Below, piece after piece: positions 17,322 through 25,000 of a DNA stretch of 64,000 nt; the stretch's first letter is position 1; the number at the start of each line of letters is the position of its first letter. Where the stretch lies: assembly GCA_942491345.1 (NCBI GenBank), contig CALOAN010000006.1, positions 1 to 64,000 of the forward strand. The letters run 5' to 3'. The translations under genes and the position numbers were made by a program. The notes beneath the pieces are model-generated. The model was given only the letters and a program-made list of their open reading frames with translations. It was not told where the DNA came from and ran no database searches. This DNA comes from JAHEEL01 sp942491345 (GTDB taxonomy: Bacteria; Actinomycetota; Acidimicrobiia; Spongiisociales; UBA5794).

Positions 17322-17417
17322 ACAACCTCCTTCACTCACACCACCCAATCTGCCTTGTCGCAAACGGGGGTCGGGCGCGTGCGCCGTTCGCTCGCGGGGT
17401 TGCCACAGAGGCAGCTG

Positions 17418-17446
17418 TTGACGTGGAGCCGGTTCCGACATACATT
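17418..17446 (+). promoter_or_regulatory. Sigma-70-type promoter of arsR (leaderless)
   Basis: TTGACG (17418-17423), a 17-bp spacer and TACATT (17441-17446). Transcription would start about 7 nt downstream, which coincides with the GTG start codon at 17453, so the mRNA is predicted to be leaderless. This agrees with the absence of a Shine-Dalgarno sequence. Confidence 0.55.
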
Positions 17447-17452
17447 GTCGCT

Positions 17453-17779
17453 GTGGTCAGTTCAAGAGTTCTTGATACAACCTCTCTTGAACAGCGAGCC
17501 GCGCTCTTCAAAGCTCTCGCCGATCCCCATCGACTCGAGATTCTCTCCATCCTTGGGCGCGATGTGCGCTGCAATTGCCACCTGCAGGACCTTCTCGACC
17601 TTGCACCCAACCTGCTGTCGTACCACCTCAAGATCCTGCGCGAAGCCGGGCTGATCGTCGGAGAACGACGCGGGCGATGGATCGACTATTCAATTGCCGC
17701 CAATGCAGAGAGCCTCGTCCTTGCCGCCCTCCCTGCGCTCGAAGGTGCTACTTCCGCGGATCCGGATGGCAGTTGCTGA
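17453..17779 (+). CDS. arsR: ArsR/SmtB-family metalloregulator
   Basis: 108-aa winged-helix repressor (RAALFKALADPHRLEILSIL … CHLQDLLDLAPNLLSYHLKILREAGLI … GRWIDYSIAANA). It carries a vicinal cysteine pair (VRCNCHLQDLL) at the ELCVCDL-equivalent position, the usual As(III)/Sb(III)-binding site in the DNA-binding helix. GTG 17453 is the first start in frame with no Shine-Dalgarno before it, but it sits at the predicted transcription start (leaderless). The next gene is an ACR3 arsenite exporter 40 nt downstream, so this is an arsenic-inducible operon. The inverted repeats lie inside the first codons. Confidence 0.88.
   Translation: MVSSRVLDTTSLEQRAALFKALADPHRLEILSILGRDVRCNCHLQDLLDLAPNLLSYHLKILREAGLIVGERRGRWIDYSIAANAESLVLAALPALEGATSADPDGSC
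17461..17491. promoter_or_regulatory. Inverted repeats in the first codons of arsR: probable ArsR operator
   Basis: TCAAGA-GT-TCTTGA (17462-17475) is a perfect compact dyad. TTCAAGAG (17461-17468) is also the exact reverse complement of CTCTTGAA (17484-17491). The TCAA…TTGA pattern resembles known ArsR operators. The position just after the predicted transcription start would let ArsR block early elongation. Confidence 0.55.
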
Positions 17780-17819
17780 TGGGAGACTCCGCCAACTCGT
17801 CCGGGAAAGGGTGGCGACG

Positions 17820-18926
17820 GTGACGACCCCGGCAGCGCCACCCGAGGGCAACGTCGCTGCTCGACTCTCGGTGCTCGACCGATTTCTCCCGCTGTGGATC
17901 CTGGCGGCGATAGGCCTTGGGCTTCTCCTCGGGCGAGAACTCCCGGGACTGAACGATGTTCTCGACAGCGCCAAGATCGATACCGTCTCCCTGCCCATAG
18001 CTGTCGGCCTGTTCGCCATGATGTACCCGGTCCTGGCGAAGGTGAATTACGCGAAGCTGGGCGATGTCGCGGCAGATCGCCGAATGCTCACTACCTCCCT
18101 GATTCTGAACTGGGTTGTCGGCCCGCTCGTGATGTTCATCCTTGCGTGGGTCTTTCTGCCCGATCTCCCCGGCTACCGCACCGGCCTGATCATCATCGGC
18201 CTCGCTCGGTGCATTGCCATGGTCCTCATCTGGAACGACCTTGCCTGCGGCAACGGTGAAGTGGCTGCGGTGCTCGTTGCCCTCAACTCCTTGTTCCAGG
18301 TCGCCGCGTACGCCGTTCTCGGCTGGTTCTACCTCCATGCACTTCCCGAATGGCTCGGGCTCAGTGACGGCACCGTTCTCGGGGTGTCGATGTGGGAGAT
18401 CGCCAAGACCGTGTTCATCTTCCTCGGCATCCCGCTGCTCGCCGGATACCTCACGAGGCTGTGGGGGGTGCGCACCCGAGGGGTGGTCTGGTATGAGACG
18501 AAGTTCATCCCGCGAATCTCGCCGATCGCGCTGTACGGGTTGCTGTTCACGATCGTCGTGATGTTCGCCCTTCAGGGCGACAAGATCTCGGCTCTGCCCC
18601 TCGACGTGGTGCGCATCGCCATCCCGCTCCTGGCCTACTTCGGCATCATGTGGGGGGTGTCGTTCCTCGTTGGTTACCGCATGCGGTTCAGCTACGGCAC
18701 GAACACCGCCGTTGCGTTCACGGCAGCGGGCAACAACTTCGAGCTTGCGATCGCTGTGGCCATCGGAGTTTTCGGCATCGCTTCGTCCGAGGCTCTTGCA
18801 GCCGTGGTGGGGCCGTTGATCGAGGTTCCCGCGCTCGTCGGGTTGGTCTATGTCGCCCTGTGGGCACAACGCCGCTACTACACCCCCGCCGGTGTCCCCA
18901 CGGCCACGACGGACGCGCATCCATAA
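17820..18926 (+). CDS. acr3: ACR3-type arsenite efflux transporter
   Basis: About 368-aa inner-membrane As(III)/H+ antiporter of the BART superfamily with ten predicted helices. The N-terminus LSVLDRFLPLWILAAIGLG and the signature GLARCIAMVLIWNDLACG, which holds the essential helix-4 Cys, are characteristic, as is FTAAGNNFELAIAVAIGVFG. I used GTG 17820; longer frames back to 17766 overlap the arsR end. It lies 40 nt downstream of arsR and is presumably induced by arsenite. No arsC reductase or arsM methylase is in the window. Confidence 0.92.
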   Translation: MTTPAAPPEGNVAARLSVLDRFLPLWILAAIGLGLLLGRELPGLNDVLDSAKIDTVSLPIAVGLFAMMYPVLAKVNYAKLGDVAADRRMLTTSLILNWVVGPLVMFILAWVFLPDLPGYRTGLIIIGLARCIAMVLIWNDLACGNGEVAAVLVALNSLFQVAAYAVLGWFYLHALPEWLGLSDGTVLGVSMWEIAKTVFIFLGIPLLAGYLTRLWGVRTRGVVWYETKFIPRISPIALYGLLFTIVVMFALQGDKISALPLDVVRIAIPLLAYFGIMWGVSFLVGYRMRFSYGTNTAVAFTAAGNNFELAIAVAIGVFGIASSEALAAVVGPLIEVPALVGLVYVALWAQRRYYTPAGVPTATTDAHP

Positions 18927-19040
18927 CTTCGAGCAGCCCCGTTGTTGCGGCCGGCGAAGTACGTCGGCGATCGTCGAGTTCGACAGCTTGGGCCTGTCGT
19001 GGCCATGTTGTGTTGGCCTAGACTGAACATTCATTCATAA

Positions 19041-19058
19041 TGAGTGAACGTTCACTCA
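19041..19058. promoter_or_regulatory. 18-bp perfect palindrome: TetR operator of the SDR-tetR operon
   Basis: TGAGTGAACGTTCACTCA is a perfect dyad. A degenerate second copy (TGAACATTCATTCA) lies just upstream at 19024-19037. It is located 17 bp before the SDR start codon, and the operon's second gene is a TetR regulator, so autoregulation is likely. Confidence 0.7.
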
Positions 19059-19074
19059 CAAGGAGTCATCCACC

Positions 19075-20013
19075 ATGGCATGGACCGCAACCGACATCCC
19101 CAACCTGAACGGCAAGACCGCCGTGGTTACCGGAGCAAACGGCGGCCTCGGCTTCGAGTCTGCCAAGGCGCTGGCCGGCGCCGGGGCGCACGTCGTCATG
19201 GTCGCGCGCAACCAAGAGAAGGCACAGGCAGCCTTCGACGAAATCAAAGCTGCCTACCCGGAGGCATCCCTCGAGATCGTCGAACTCGACCTCGCTTCCC
19301 AGGCATCGACCAAGGCGGCCGCCGAGTCCATCGTCCAACGACATCCCACCGTCGACATCCTCATCAACAACGCAGGCCTCATGGCCATGCCGGAGCGACG
19401 CACTGAAGACGGCTTCGAGATGCAGCTCGGCGTGAACCATCTCGGCCATTGGACGTTCACCGCAGGGCTGCTCCCTTCCCTGCTCGCCGCTGATTCCGCG
19501 CGGGTCGTGACCGTCACGAGCACTGCCCACCACACCGGCAAGCCAGTCGATCCCTCCAACGTCAACATGGACGGTAGTTACTCGGCGTGGGGCGCCTACG
19601 GCCGGGCGAAACTCGCCAACTATCACTTCGCCCTCGGGCTCCAGCAAGAGTTCGAGTCCAGGGGCCTGGCGGCACAGAGCCTCATTGCGCATCCGGGCTT
19701 GTCCCACACCAACCTGCAGGTGCACACCGCGGCAGAGGGAGGTGCCGGCCTGACGGCTCTGTTCTGGGAGTGGATGGCCGCACACACCGGCATGAAGGCC
19801 GACCGCGGAGCATTGTCACAGCTGCGGGCTGCGACGGATCCGAAGGCCAAGGGGGGTGAGTTCTACGGGCCTCGCTTCGTCCAGGCCGGACCGCCCGTGC
19901 GTCTCCCGGTCATGCGCCCAGGCAACGACAAGGCGATCGCCACCCTGTGGGAGGTCTCCGAGCGTGAGACCGGAGTGACACTCGACTTTGACGAGGTACG
20001 GGAGAAGACATGA
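19075..20013 (+). CDS. Short-chain dehydrogenase/reductase (retinol-dehydrogenase-like)
   Basis: 312-aa classical/extended SDR. The NAD(P)-binding TGANGGLG motif is near residue 20, the NNAG motif near 100 (ILINNAGLMAMPE), and the active site has Ser (TVTSTAHHTG) and YxxxK (AYGRAKLAN). The long C-terminus with …GGEFYGPRF… is typical of the RDH11-14-like bacterial group. AGGAG precedes ATG 19075. It overlaps the downstream tetR by 4 nt and lies behind an 18-bp palindrome, so it is probably repressed by that TetR and induced by a lipophilic aldehyde, ketone or alcohol (inference). Confidence 0.88.
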   Translation: MAWTATDIPNLNGKTAVVTGANGGLGFESAKALAGAGAHVVMVARNQEKAQAAFDEIKAAYPEASLEIVELDLASQASTKAAAESIVQRHPTVDILINNAGLMAMPERRTEDGFEMQLGVNHLGHWTFTAGLLPSLLAADSARVVTVTSTAHHTGKPVDPSNVNMDGSYSAWGAYGRAKLANYHFALGLQQEFESRGLAAQSLIAHPGLSHTNLQVHTAAEGGAGLTALFWEWMAAHTGMKADRGALSQLRAATDPKAKGGEFYGPRFVQAGPPVRLPVMRPGNDKAIATLWEVSERETGVTLDFDEVREKT

Positions 20014-20567
20014 CACCCGGTGTGGATCGTCCGGCAGCGATTCGTCGAGCGCTGCGCGACCTCGTGGCGGAGCGGGGCTTCCACGGTGCCTCCATGGGAG
20101 CCGTTGCGAAGGAAGCCGGGGTCGCGACCGGTACCGCATACGTCCACTACGAGTCCAAGGACGAACTCGTGTATGCGACCTATCTCGAGATCAAGGAAGG
20201 GTTGGGCGCTGCAGTTCTGGCGGAGTTCGATGCTGCCGCGATTCCCTTCGACCAGTGGGACCACATGCTCAAGACGGCATATGGCTTCCTGTCGGAGGAA
20301 CCTGAGCGCGCGCTTTTCCTGAGCCAGCTCGAGGAATCGCCGTACTACGAGGAGGCGCACGCCCGTCTCATCGCAGCCGGTGACCCCCTTGCAGAGGCCG
20401 CCCGATCCGAGGGGTTCGCCTCTCTCATCATCGATCTGCCGAACCAAGTCATCTACGCCCTCTCACTGGGCGTTGCGGTCCGGCTCATCGCCGCGGGCGT
20501 CCAGTTGAAGGACGAGGAACTCGACACCCTCGTCGCAGCCACGTGGCGGGCTGTCACCCGCCCCTAG
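20010..20567 (+). CDS. TetR/AcrR-family regulator
   Basis: 185-aa regulator. The N-terminal HTH is clear (RALRDLVAERGFHGASMGAVAKEAGVATGTAYVHYESKDELV), and the C-terminal ligand-binding domain is helical and divergent. The start overlaps the stop of the SDR gene (ATGA), so the two are translationally coupled. The palindrome at 19041-19058 upstream of the operon is its likely operator. A second, similar SDR gene follows 88 nt downstream and may be read from the same transcript. Confidence 0.88.
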   Translation: MTPGVDRPAAIRRALRDLVAERGFHGASMGAVAKEAGVATGTAYVHYESKDELVYATYLEIKEGLGAAVLAEFDAAAIPFDQWDHMLKTAYGFLSEEPERALFLSQLEESPYYEEAHARLIAAGDPLAEAARSEGFASLIIDLPNQVIYALSLGVAVRLIAAGVQLKDEELDTLVAATWRAVTRP

Positions 20568-20655
20568 GCCGCTGGCTTGCTGTGCGTCGGCGCGACACGT
20601 GCGTCGCCGGCACGAAACAACAGTTCGGGCTGATGCCCGATGGAACGGAGCAAAG

Positions 20656-21591
20656 ATGCCCACTCAAATCACCGAATTCACATCAGTGGACGTGCCCGAC
20701 CAGTCGGGCAAGACGTTCTTCATCACCGGTGCCAACACCGGCATCGGGTTTGAAGCCGCCAAGGTATTCGCCGGCAAAGGTGGTCGCGTCCTGCTCGGCT
20801 GCCGGAATCGGGAGAAGGGCGAGGACGCTCTCGCCAGAATTGCCGTTGCACATCCGGCAGCGGACATCACGCTCGTTGAGATCGATCTCTCGGATCTCGC
20901 ATCCGTACGAGCCGCAGCAGAGTTGCTTGCGCGGGAGCCGAGGCTTGACGTGCTCGTGAACAACGCCGGCGTGATGTGGAACCCGAAGACCATCACCAAG
21001 GACGGTTTCGAGTCCCAGTTCGGCATCAACCACCTCGGACACTTCGCCCTCACCGGCCTCTTGCTCCCGATACTCGAGGCGACTCCCGATAGCCGCATCG
21101 TGACGGTGTCCAGTGGAGGGCATCGCCAAGGCAATGGCGACCTCTTCTGGGATGACATCAACGCCCACGAGGAGTACCACCCGAGGAAGCGCTACTACGC
21201 CAGCAAGCTTGCGAACCTGCTCTTCACCTATGAGCTCGACCGCCGGCTCCGTGCCAAAGGTTCGTCGACGATCGCCGTCGCCGCTCATCCGGGCGGTTCC
21301 GACACCGAATTGACTCGATATGTGACGGGCGTCACGGGCGTGATGACCCGGGCGTTGATGCCGGTTATGCGTCTGCTGCTGAACACTGCCGAACAGGGCG
21401 CATGGCCGACCGAACTCGCAGCGACCGCAGCGGGCGTCGAGGGCGGCCAGTACTTCGGCCCCGGCGGTCGCATGGAGATGTCGGGTCCGGCACAACAGGT
21501 CGACTCGAGCGACGAGAGCAAGGATGAGGCAAAGGCAACTCGGCTCTGGGATCTTTCGATCGAGATGACGGGAGTGGATCCAGGCCTCTGA
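20656..21591 (+). CDS. Short-chain dehydrogenase/reductase, second copy
   Basis: 311-aa SDR related to the one at 19075 (same retinol-dehydrogenase-like group, clearly diverged). It has TGANTGIGFEAAKVFA for NAD(P) binding, VLVNNAGVMWNPK, Ser in VSSGGHRQG, and the catalytic YxxxK (YYASKLANLLFTYEL). The C-terminal …GGQYFGPGGRMEMSGPA matches the group. ATG 20656 has GGAG 7 nt upstream. Two paralogous SDRs flanking a TetR gene suggest consecutive steps or overlapping substrates in one inducible pathway (inference). Confidence 0.88.
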   Translation: MPTQITEFTSVDVPDQSGKTFFITGANTGIGFEAAKVFAGKGGRVLLGCRNREKGEDALARIAVAHPAADITLVEIDLSDLASVRAAAELLAREPRLDVLVNNAGVMWNPKTITKDGFESQFGINHLGHFALTGLLLPILEATPDSRIVTVSSGGHRQGNGDLFWDDINAHEEYHPRKRYYASKLANLLFTYELDRRLRAKGSSTIAVAAHPGGSDTELTRYVTGVTGVMTRALMPVMRLLLNTAEQGAWPTELAATAAGVEGGQYFGPGGRMEMSGPAQQVDSSDESKDEAKATRLWDLSIEMTGVDPGL

Positions 21592-21619
21592 GGACCGAAG
21601 GAAGTTGGTGGCATTCGCA

Positions 21620-21643
21620 CGGCCGGGGCGAACACCCCGGCCG
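21620..21643. terminator. GC-rich hairpin after the SDR cluster
   Basis: CGGCCGGGG (21620-21628) and CCCCGGCCG (21635-21643) form a perfect 9-bp stem with a 6-nt loop, 28 nt after the SDR stop. There is no T-tract. It probably ends the SDR-tetR-SDR transcript. Confidence 0.55.
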
Positions 21644-21879
21644 CCATGAAGACGAGCCGGCAATCGAAGTCGCCGACCGGCATCGGCATCGAGCGGGAAG
21701 ACCTCGAACGAGTCTTCGACCGGTTCCGGAGAGGCTCAACATCGACCGGCTTGGGTCTCGGCCTCACGATCAGCCGCGATCTCGTAGCGGCTCACGGCGG
21801 AACGATGGCGATGTCGAGCACACCCGGCCGGGGCACCGTCGTCACCGTCACACTGCCGGTCGTTGAGGTGTCGGTGTAG
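21644..21879 (+). pseudogene. Histidine-kinase ATPase-domain fragment
   Basis: Only the C-terminal end of a sensor kinase remains: G1-like TGIGIEREDLERVFDRFRRG and G2 GLGLGLTISRDLVAAHGGTM, then the final strand. One frame earlier, EPAIEVAD can be read just before TGIGIE, showing a frameshift at the break. No dimerisation domain lies upstream, only a terminator hairpin. It is a dead remnant left between the SDR cluster and glnD. Confidence 0.7.
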
Positions 21880-22022
21880 AGGTAGCGTTGCCGCTGGGCC
21901 GTCTTGTCGGTTGAGGCGTGGCCCGCTGCTGAAACCCACGTGGCCTCGCTACATTCTGGCCCTGAGCGTCATCTCGTTCACCCAACCACACCTTCTCCAA
22001 CCGAACAGGACCAGGAACCCTC

Positions 22023-22133
22023 ATGGCCATCGCCGTTGCCATCCGCGAACGTTGTGCGCGCGTTCGTGCGTCCGGAAGTCGGCCTGTTGCCACTCCGAAT
22101 CCCTTGGGCGCCGTGGAGGCGGTAGCTTCGTGA
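22023..22133 (+). CDS. Possible 36-aa leader ORF coupled to glnD
   Basis: ATG 22023 is preceded by CAGGAA at suitable spacing. The 36-codon frame (MAIAVAIRERCARVRASGSR…) stops at TGA 22131-22133, which overlaps the GTG start of glnD (GTGA). The arrangement looks like translational coupling, but the peptide resembles nothing known and codon-position bias cannot be judged at this length. It may be chance. Confidence 0.3.
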   Translation: MAIAVAIRERCARVRASGSRPVATPNPLGAVEAVAS

Positions 22134-24544
22134 CTGCGAATCCGCTCACGCCATTCCTCAACCTGCGCACATCTGCGAGCCGGGAGCCGATCGGCGACGG
22201 CGGACCCGACACGTGCGCGGCGTTGACGGCGGCGCTCGATGCCGGGATCGCAGAGCTCGGCTCAGGGATCGGTGCAGGAGAAGCGGTTGTTGCCCTCGGT
22301 GGGTACGGCCGCGGCGAACAGTGCATCTGGTCCGATGTCGACCTGATGATCCTCCACCACAAACGTGAGACCGAGCCGCTGGTTCAATCCGTCTTCTATC
22401 CGTTGTGGGACGCCAACCTCAAAGTCGGGCATGCTGTTCGGTCGGTCCAGGAGTGCCGCATGGCCGGGCGAGAGGATCTCGAGACCCTCACATCGCTCCT
22501 TTCCGGGCGCCTCGTCGTGGGGGACACCGAGCTATTCGCGGAGTTCGAGCGTGCGCTCGGCGAGATTCTCAGAGAACGGGCATTGGCGCCGCGCCTCGCC
22601 GACCTCGAGAGGGAGCGGCGAGTTGCAGAGCCGTATCCGGTGATGGCGGCCGATCTGAAGGGAGGGAGAGGCGCGCTGCGGACACACGAAGGCTTCTGGT
22701 GGGAGCGCCGGCGTGCGGAGCTGATCGGTCTCTCCTACCCGGAGCAGACGGTCGAGGAACGCGAAGCGAAGACGGTCCTGCTGTCGATTCGCAACGCCCT
22801 CCATGCGGTGGCGGGTCGTCCCACCGACCGATTCCTCGTCGACCTCCGCGAACCGGCCGCCGCCTGGCTCGACACCGACGTCCAATCACTCGCCGTCTCG
22901 CTCACGTCCGCACTCCACATCGGTGACCGCCTCGCCGACCGTCGCTGGCCGGAGCTCCATGTTGAGCCGGAGTCCTCCGCCGGACTGGGACGCAGGGTGT
23001 TCGGAGCAATCCGAACGCGGTTCTCTACGTCGGAGATGCAAGCGAACGGTGATGCTTCCGAAACCGTTCTCGCCATGGCGGTGCGTGCCGCCGGTCGAAG
23101 CCGAGGGGCCTGGTTCGATCCGGCGGAAGAGGACCTGATCCGAGCTGCTCCGCCCACGGAGTGGACCGCTGCCGACCGCACGGCGTTTGTGACACTGCTG
23201 TCGGCCGGGGGTCGCGGCAGGACGATTTTCGGGCTTCTCGAGGAGTTGGGATGGGTAGAACGGGAGTTCCCCGAGTGGATCCCGGTGTCGACCGCGCCGC
23301 AGCTCGCCCCGTTTCATTCGCATCCCAGCGGCTCGCACATGTGGCGAGCGGTGGATGAGATGCAGGCGATCATCAACGCCCCGGGCGCCGACCAACAGAT
23401 GGTCGACGAGATCGGGTCAACTGAGGAGTTGCTGCTCGCGGCGTTCCTCCACGACATCGGCAAAGCCCAGGGCGGAAACCATGAGATCGTGGGTGCCCAC
23501 CTTGCTGCGGCGTTCCTCCGGCGCGCCGGATTCGGACCGTCGACCGTCGCCTCTGTAGTCAATGCCGTCCGGCACCATCTCCTTCTCGCCGAGACGGCGA
23601 CTCGTCGCGACATCGCCGACCCTGCTGTGATCGACGAAGTCGCCTCGGTCATCGAAGACCTGCGCCAACTCCAGCTTCTGTATCTCCTTACGGTTGCCGA
23701 CCTCCGGGCAACCGGCTCGACGATGTGGAACGAGTGGCGTTCGACATTGCTGGGTCGGCTGTATCGGAGGGTCGCCCGGGCGCTCGAGACGGGCGGGGCG
23801 GTTCGTGCCACCCCCGATATCGAGGCGATCGTCGAAGCCGTGGACGGCCGGTTCGACCGTCGATTCATCGAGGAGCATGTCGATGCGATGCCAGGGGATT
23901 ATCTCGACACGACCTCGCCGCGCGAAGTGGCGTGGCACCTCGACGTGGTGTCCGCCCTCGACATCCCCGGCCTTGTGTCGGTGGATGCACACACCGCTGA
24001 CCGAATTCTCGTTGCGGGGACCGACCGGGAGGGCTTCCTCCTTGCGGTCGGTCAGGCCTTCACCCGCAACGGTATCGGGGTCATGGACGCCCGCCTCCGT
24101 ACCAGATCCGACGGAATCGCCCTGGACACCTTCCATGTCGCCGACGACCGAACAGGCGGGGCAGTAGCTCCGGAGCGGTGGGAGCGAGTTGCCGACGACC
24201 TGGTGAGCGCGCTCAGCGACGAGGACAGTCTTCGGTCCGCGATCGCCGAACGAATCCGGGCGTACCGCCGTCACGATGAAGGCCAGAGTCCCGTGGAGGT
24301 GCGCACGGACCGCAGCGGTCGGAACACGGTCATCGAGGTACGTGCCCCCGACCGCATCGGACTGCTCCTGGATATCGTCGAAGCGCTTCATGACGAAGAA
24401 CTTGACGTGCGCCTCGCGAAAATCGACACAATGGGTGGCCAGGCTCGCGACCTCTTCCATGTACGTCGATCCGGAGCGCCGATCAGGGGAGAAACCGAGC
24501 TTGCCGCCCTCAGAGCCCGGATCCAGGAGCGCCTCCACGACTGA
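22130..24544 (+). CDS. glnD: PII uridylyltransferase/uridylyl-removing enzyme
   Basis: About 804-aa bifunctional sensor that modifies PII proteins in response to glutamine. Domains in order: nucleotidyltransferase (GGYGRGEQCIWSDVDLMIL, metal-binding SD-D, about residues 50-70), a PII-UT helical region, an HD hydrolase domain (LLLAAFLHDIGKAQGGNHE, about 445-465), and two C-terminal ACT domains (…ILVAGTDREGFLLAVGQAF… and …IEVRAPDRIGLLLDIVEAL…). Length fits actinobacterial GlnD. GTG 22130 has GGAGG 11 nt upstream. It converges on glnK, its substrate gene. Adenylylation rather than uridylylation is known for some actinobacterial GlnD, so the exact modification is open. Confidence 0.92.
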   Translation: MTANPLTPFLNLRTSASREPIGDGGPDTCAALTAALDAGIAELGSGIGAGEAVVALGGYGRGEQCIWSDVDLMILHHKRETEPLVQSVFYPLWDANLKVGHAVRSVQECRMAGREDLETLTSLLSGRLVVGDTELFAEFERALGEILRERALAPRLADLERERRVAEPYPVMAADLKGGRGALRTHEGFWWERRRAELIGLSYPEQTVEEREAKTVLLSIRNALHAVAGRPTDRFLVDLREPAAAWLDTDVQSLAVSLTSALHIGDRLADRRWPELHVEPESSAGLGRRVFGAIRTRFSTSEMQANGDASETVLAMAVRAAGRSRGAWFDPAEEDLIRAAPPTEWTAADRTAFVTLLSAGGRGRTIFGLLEELGWVEREFPEWIPVSTAPQLAPFHSHPSGSHMWRAVDEMQAIINAPGADQQMVDEIGSTEELLLAAFLHDIGKAQGGNHEIVGAHLAAAFLRRAGFGPSTVASVVNAVRHHLLLAETATRRDIADPAVIDEVASVIEDLRQLQLLYLLTVADLRATGSTMWNEWRSTLLGRLYRRVARALETGGAVRATPDIEAIVEAVDGRFDRRFIEEHVDAMPGDYLDTTSPREVAWHLDVVSALDIPGLVSVDAHTADRILVAGTDREGFLLAVGQAFTRNGIGVMDARLRTRSDGIALDTFHVADDRTGGAVAPERWERVADDLVSALSDEDSLRSAIAERIRAYRRHDEGQSPVEVRTDRSGRNTVIEVRAPDRIGLLLDIVEALHDEELDVRLAKIDTMGGQARDLFHVRRSGAPIRGETELAALRARIQERLHD

Positions 24545-24579
24545 TCGCACTCAACGGCAGTCGGATGCGATCAGTCGTG
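24536..24579. terminator. Bidirectional hairpin between glnD and glnK
   Basis: A 14-bp perfect stem: CACGACTGATCGCA (24536-24549) and TGCGATCAGTCGTG (24566-24579), with a 16-nt loop. The glnD stop codon lies inside the 5' arm. It sits between convergent genes and could terminate both transcripts. Confidence 0.65.
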
Positions 24580-24648
24580 TGCTGTGTGTGGTCCTCCCCG
24601 CGTGCCGGGGATCCGGAGCCGATGTACGAGCCTCCGGCGGTCAATCGG

Positions 24649-24987
24649 TCAGATGGCGTCCTTTCCTTGCTCGCCGGTGCGGATTCGGACGACGGCCTCG
24701 ACCGGGGTGACCCAGATCTTGCCGTCTCCGATCTTCCCTGCGCTCGCGGTGGTCTGAATGACGTCGGTTGCCATGGCGGCGTCAGATGCGTCGACCACGA
24801 TTTCGAGCTTCACCTTCGGCGTGAAGTCGACCGTGTACTCCGCCCCCCGGTAGGTCTCCGTGTGGCCGCCCTGGCGGCCGAAGCCCTTGACTTCGGTGAC
24901 GGTGATCGCCTGGATGCCTGCGGATCTGAGGGCATCGATGACCTCATCAGCTTTGTGCGGCTTGATGACCGCGGTGATCAGCTTCAT
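24649..24987 (-). CDS. glnK: PII nitrogen-regulatory protein
   Basis: 112-aa PII signal protein. The N-terminus MKLITAVIKPHKADEVIDAL, the T-loop GRQGGHTETYRGAEYTVDF with Tyr51 (site of nucleotidylation by GlnD), and the C-terminal ATP-binding GKIGDGKIWVTPVEAVVRIRTGE are all intact. ATG 24987 gives the canonical start. It lies 13 nt downstream of the ammonium transporter gene. The protein should bind 2-oxoglutarate, ATP and ADP and plug the transporter pore when nitrogen is sufficient. Confidence 0.95.
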   Translation of the reverse strand: MKLITAVIKPHKADEVIDALRSAGIQAITVTEVKGFGRQGGHTETYRGAEYTVDFTPKVKLEIVVDASDAAMATDVIQTTASAGKIGDGKIWVTPVEAVVRIRTGEQGKDAI

Positions 24988-25000
24988 GTTGATACTCCTT

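Noticed and set aside
17748..19034. 428-codon minus-strand frame over acr3
   Set aside because: Antisense shadow; low-complexity His/Glu/Arg composition and no domain.
21644..21879. Stand-alone ATPase regulator
   Set aside because: It begins inside the G1 box with a frameshift immediately before; it is a truncated kinase fragment.
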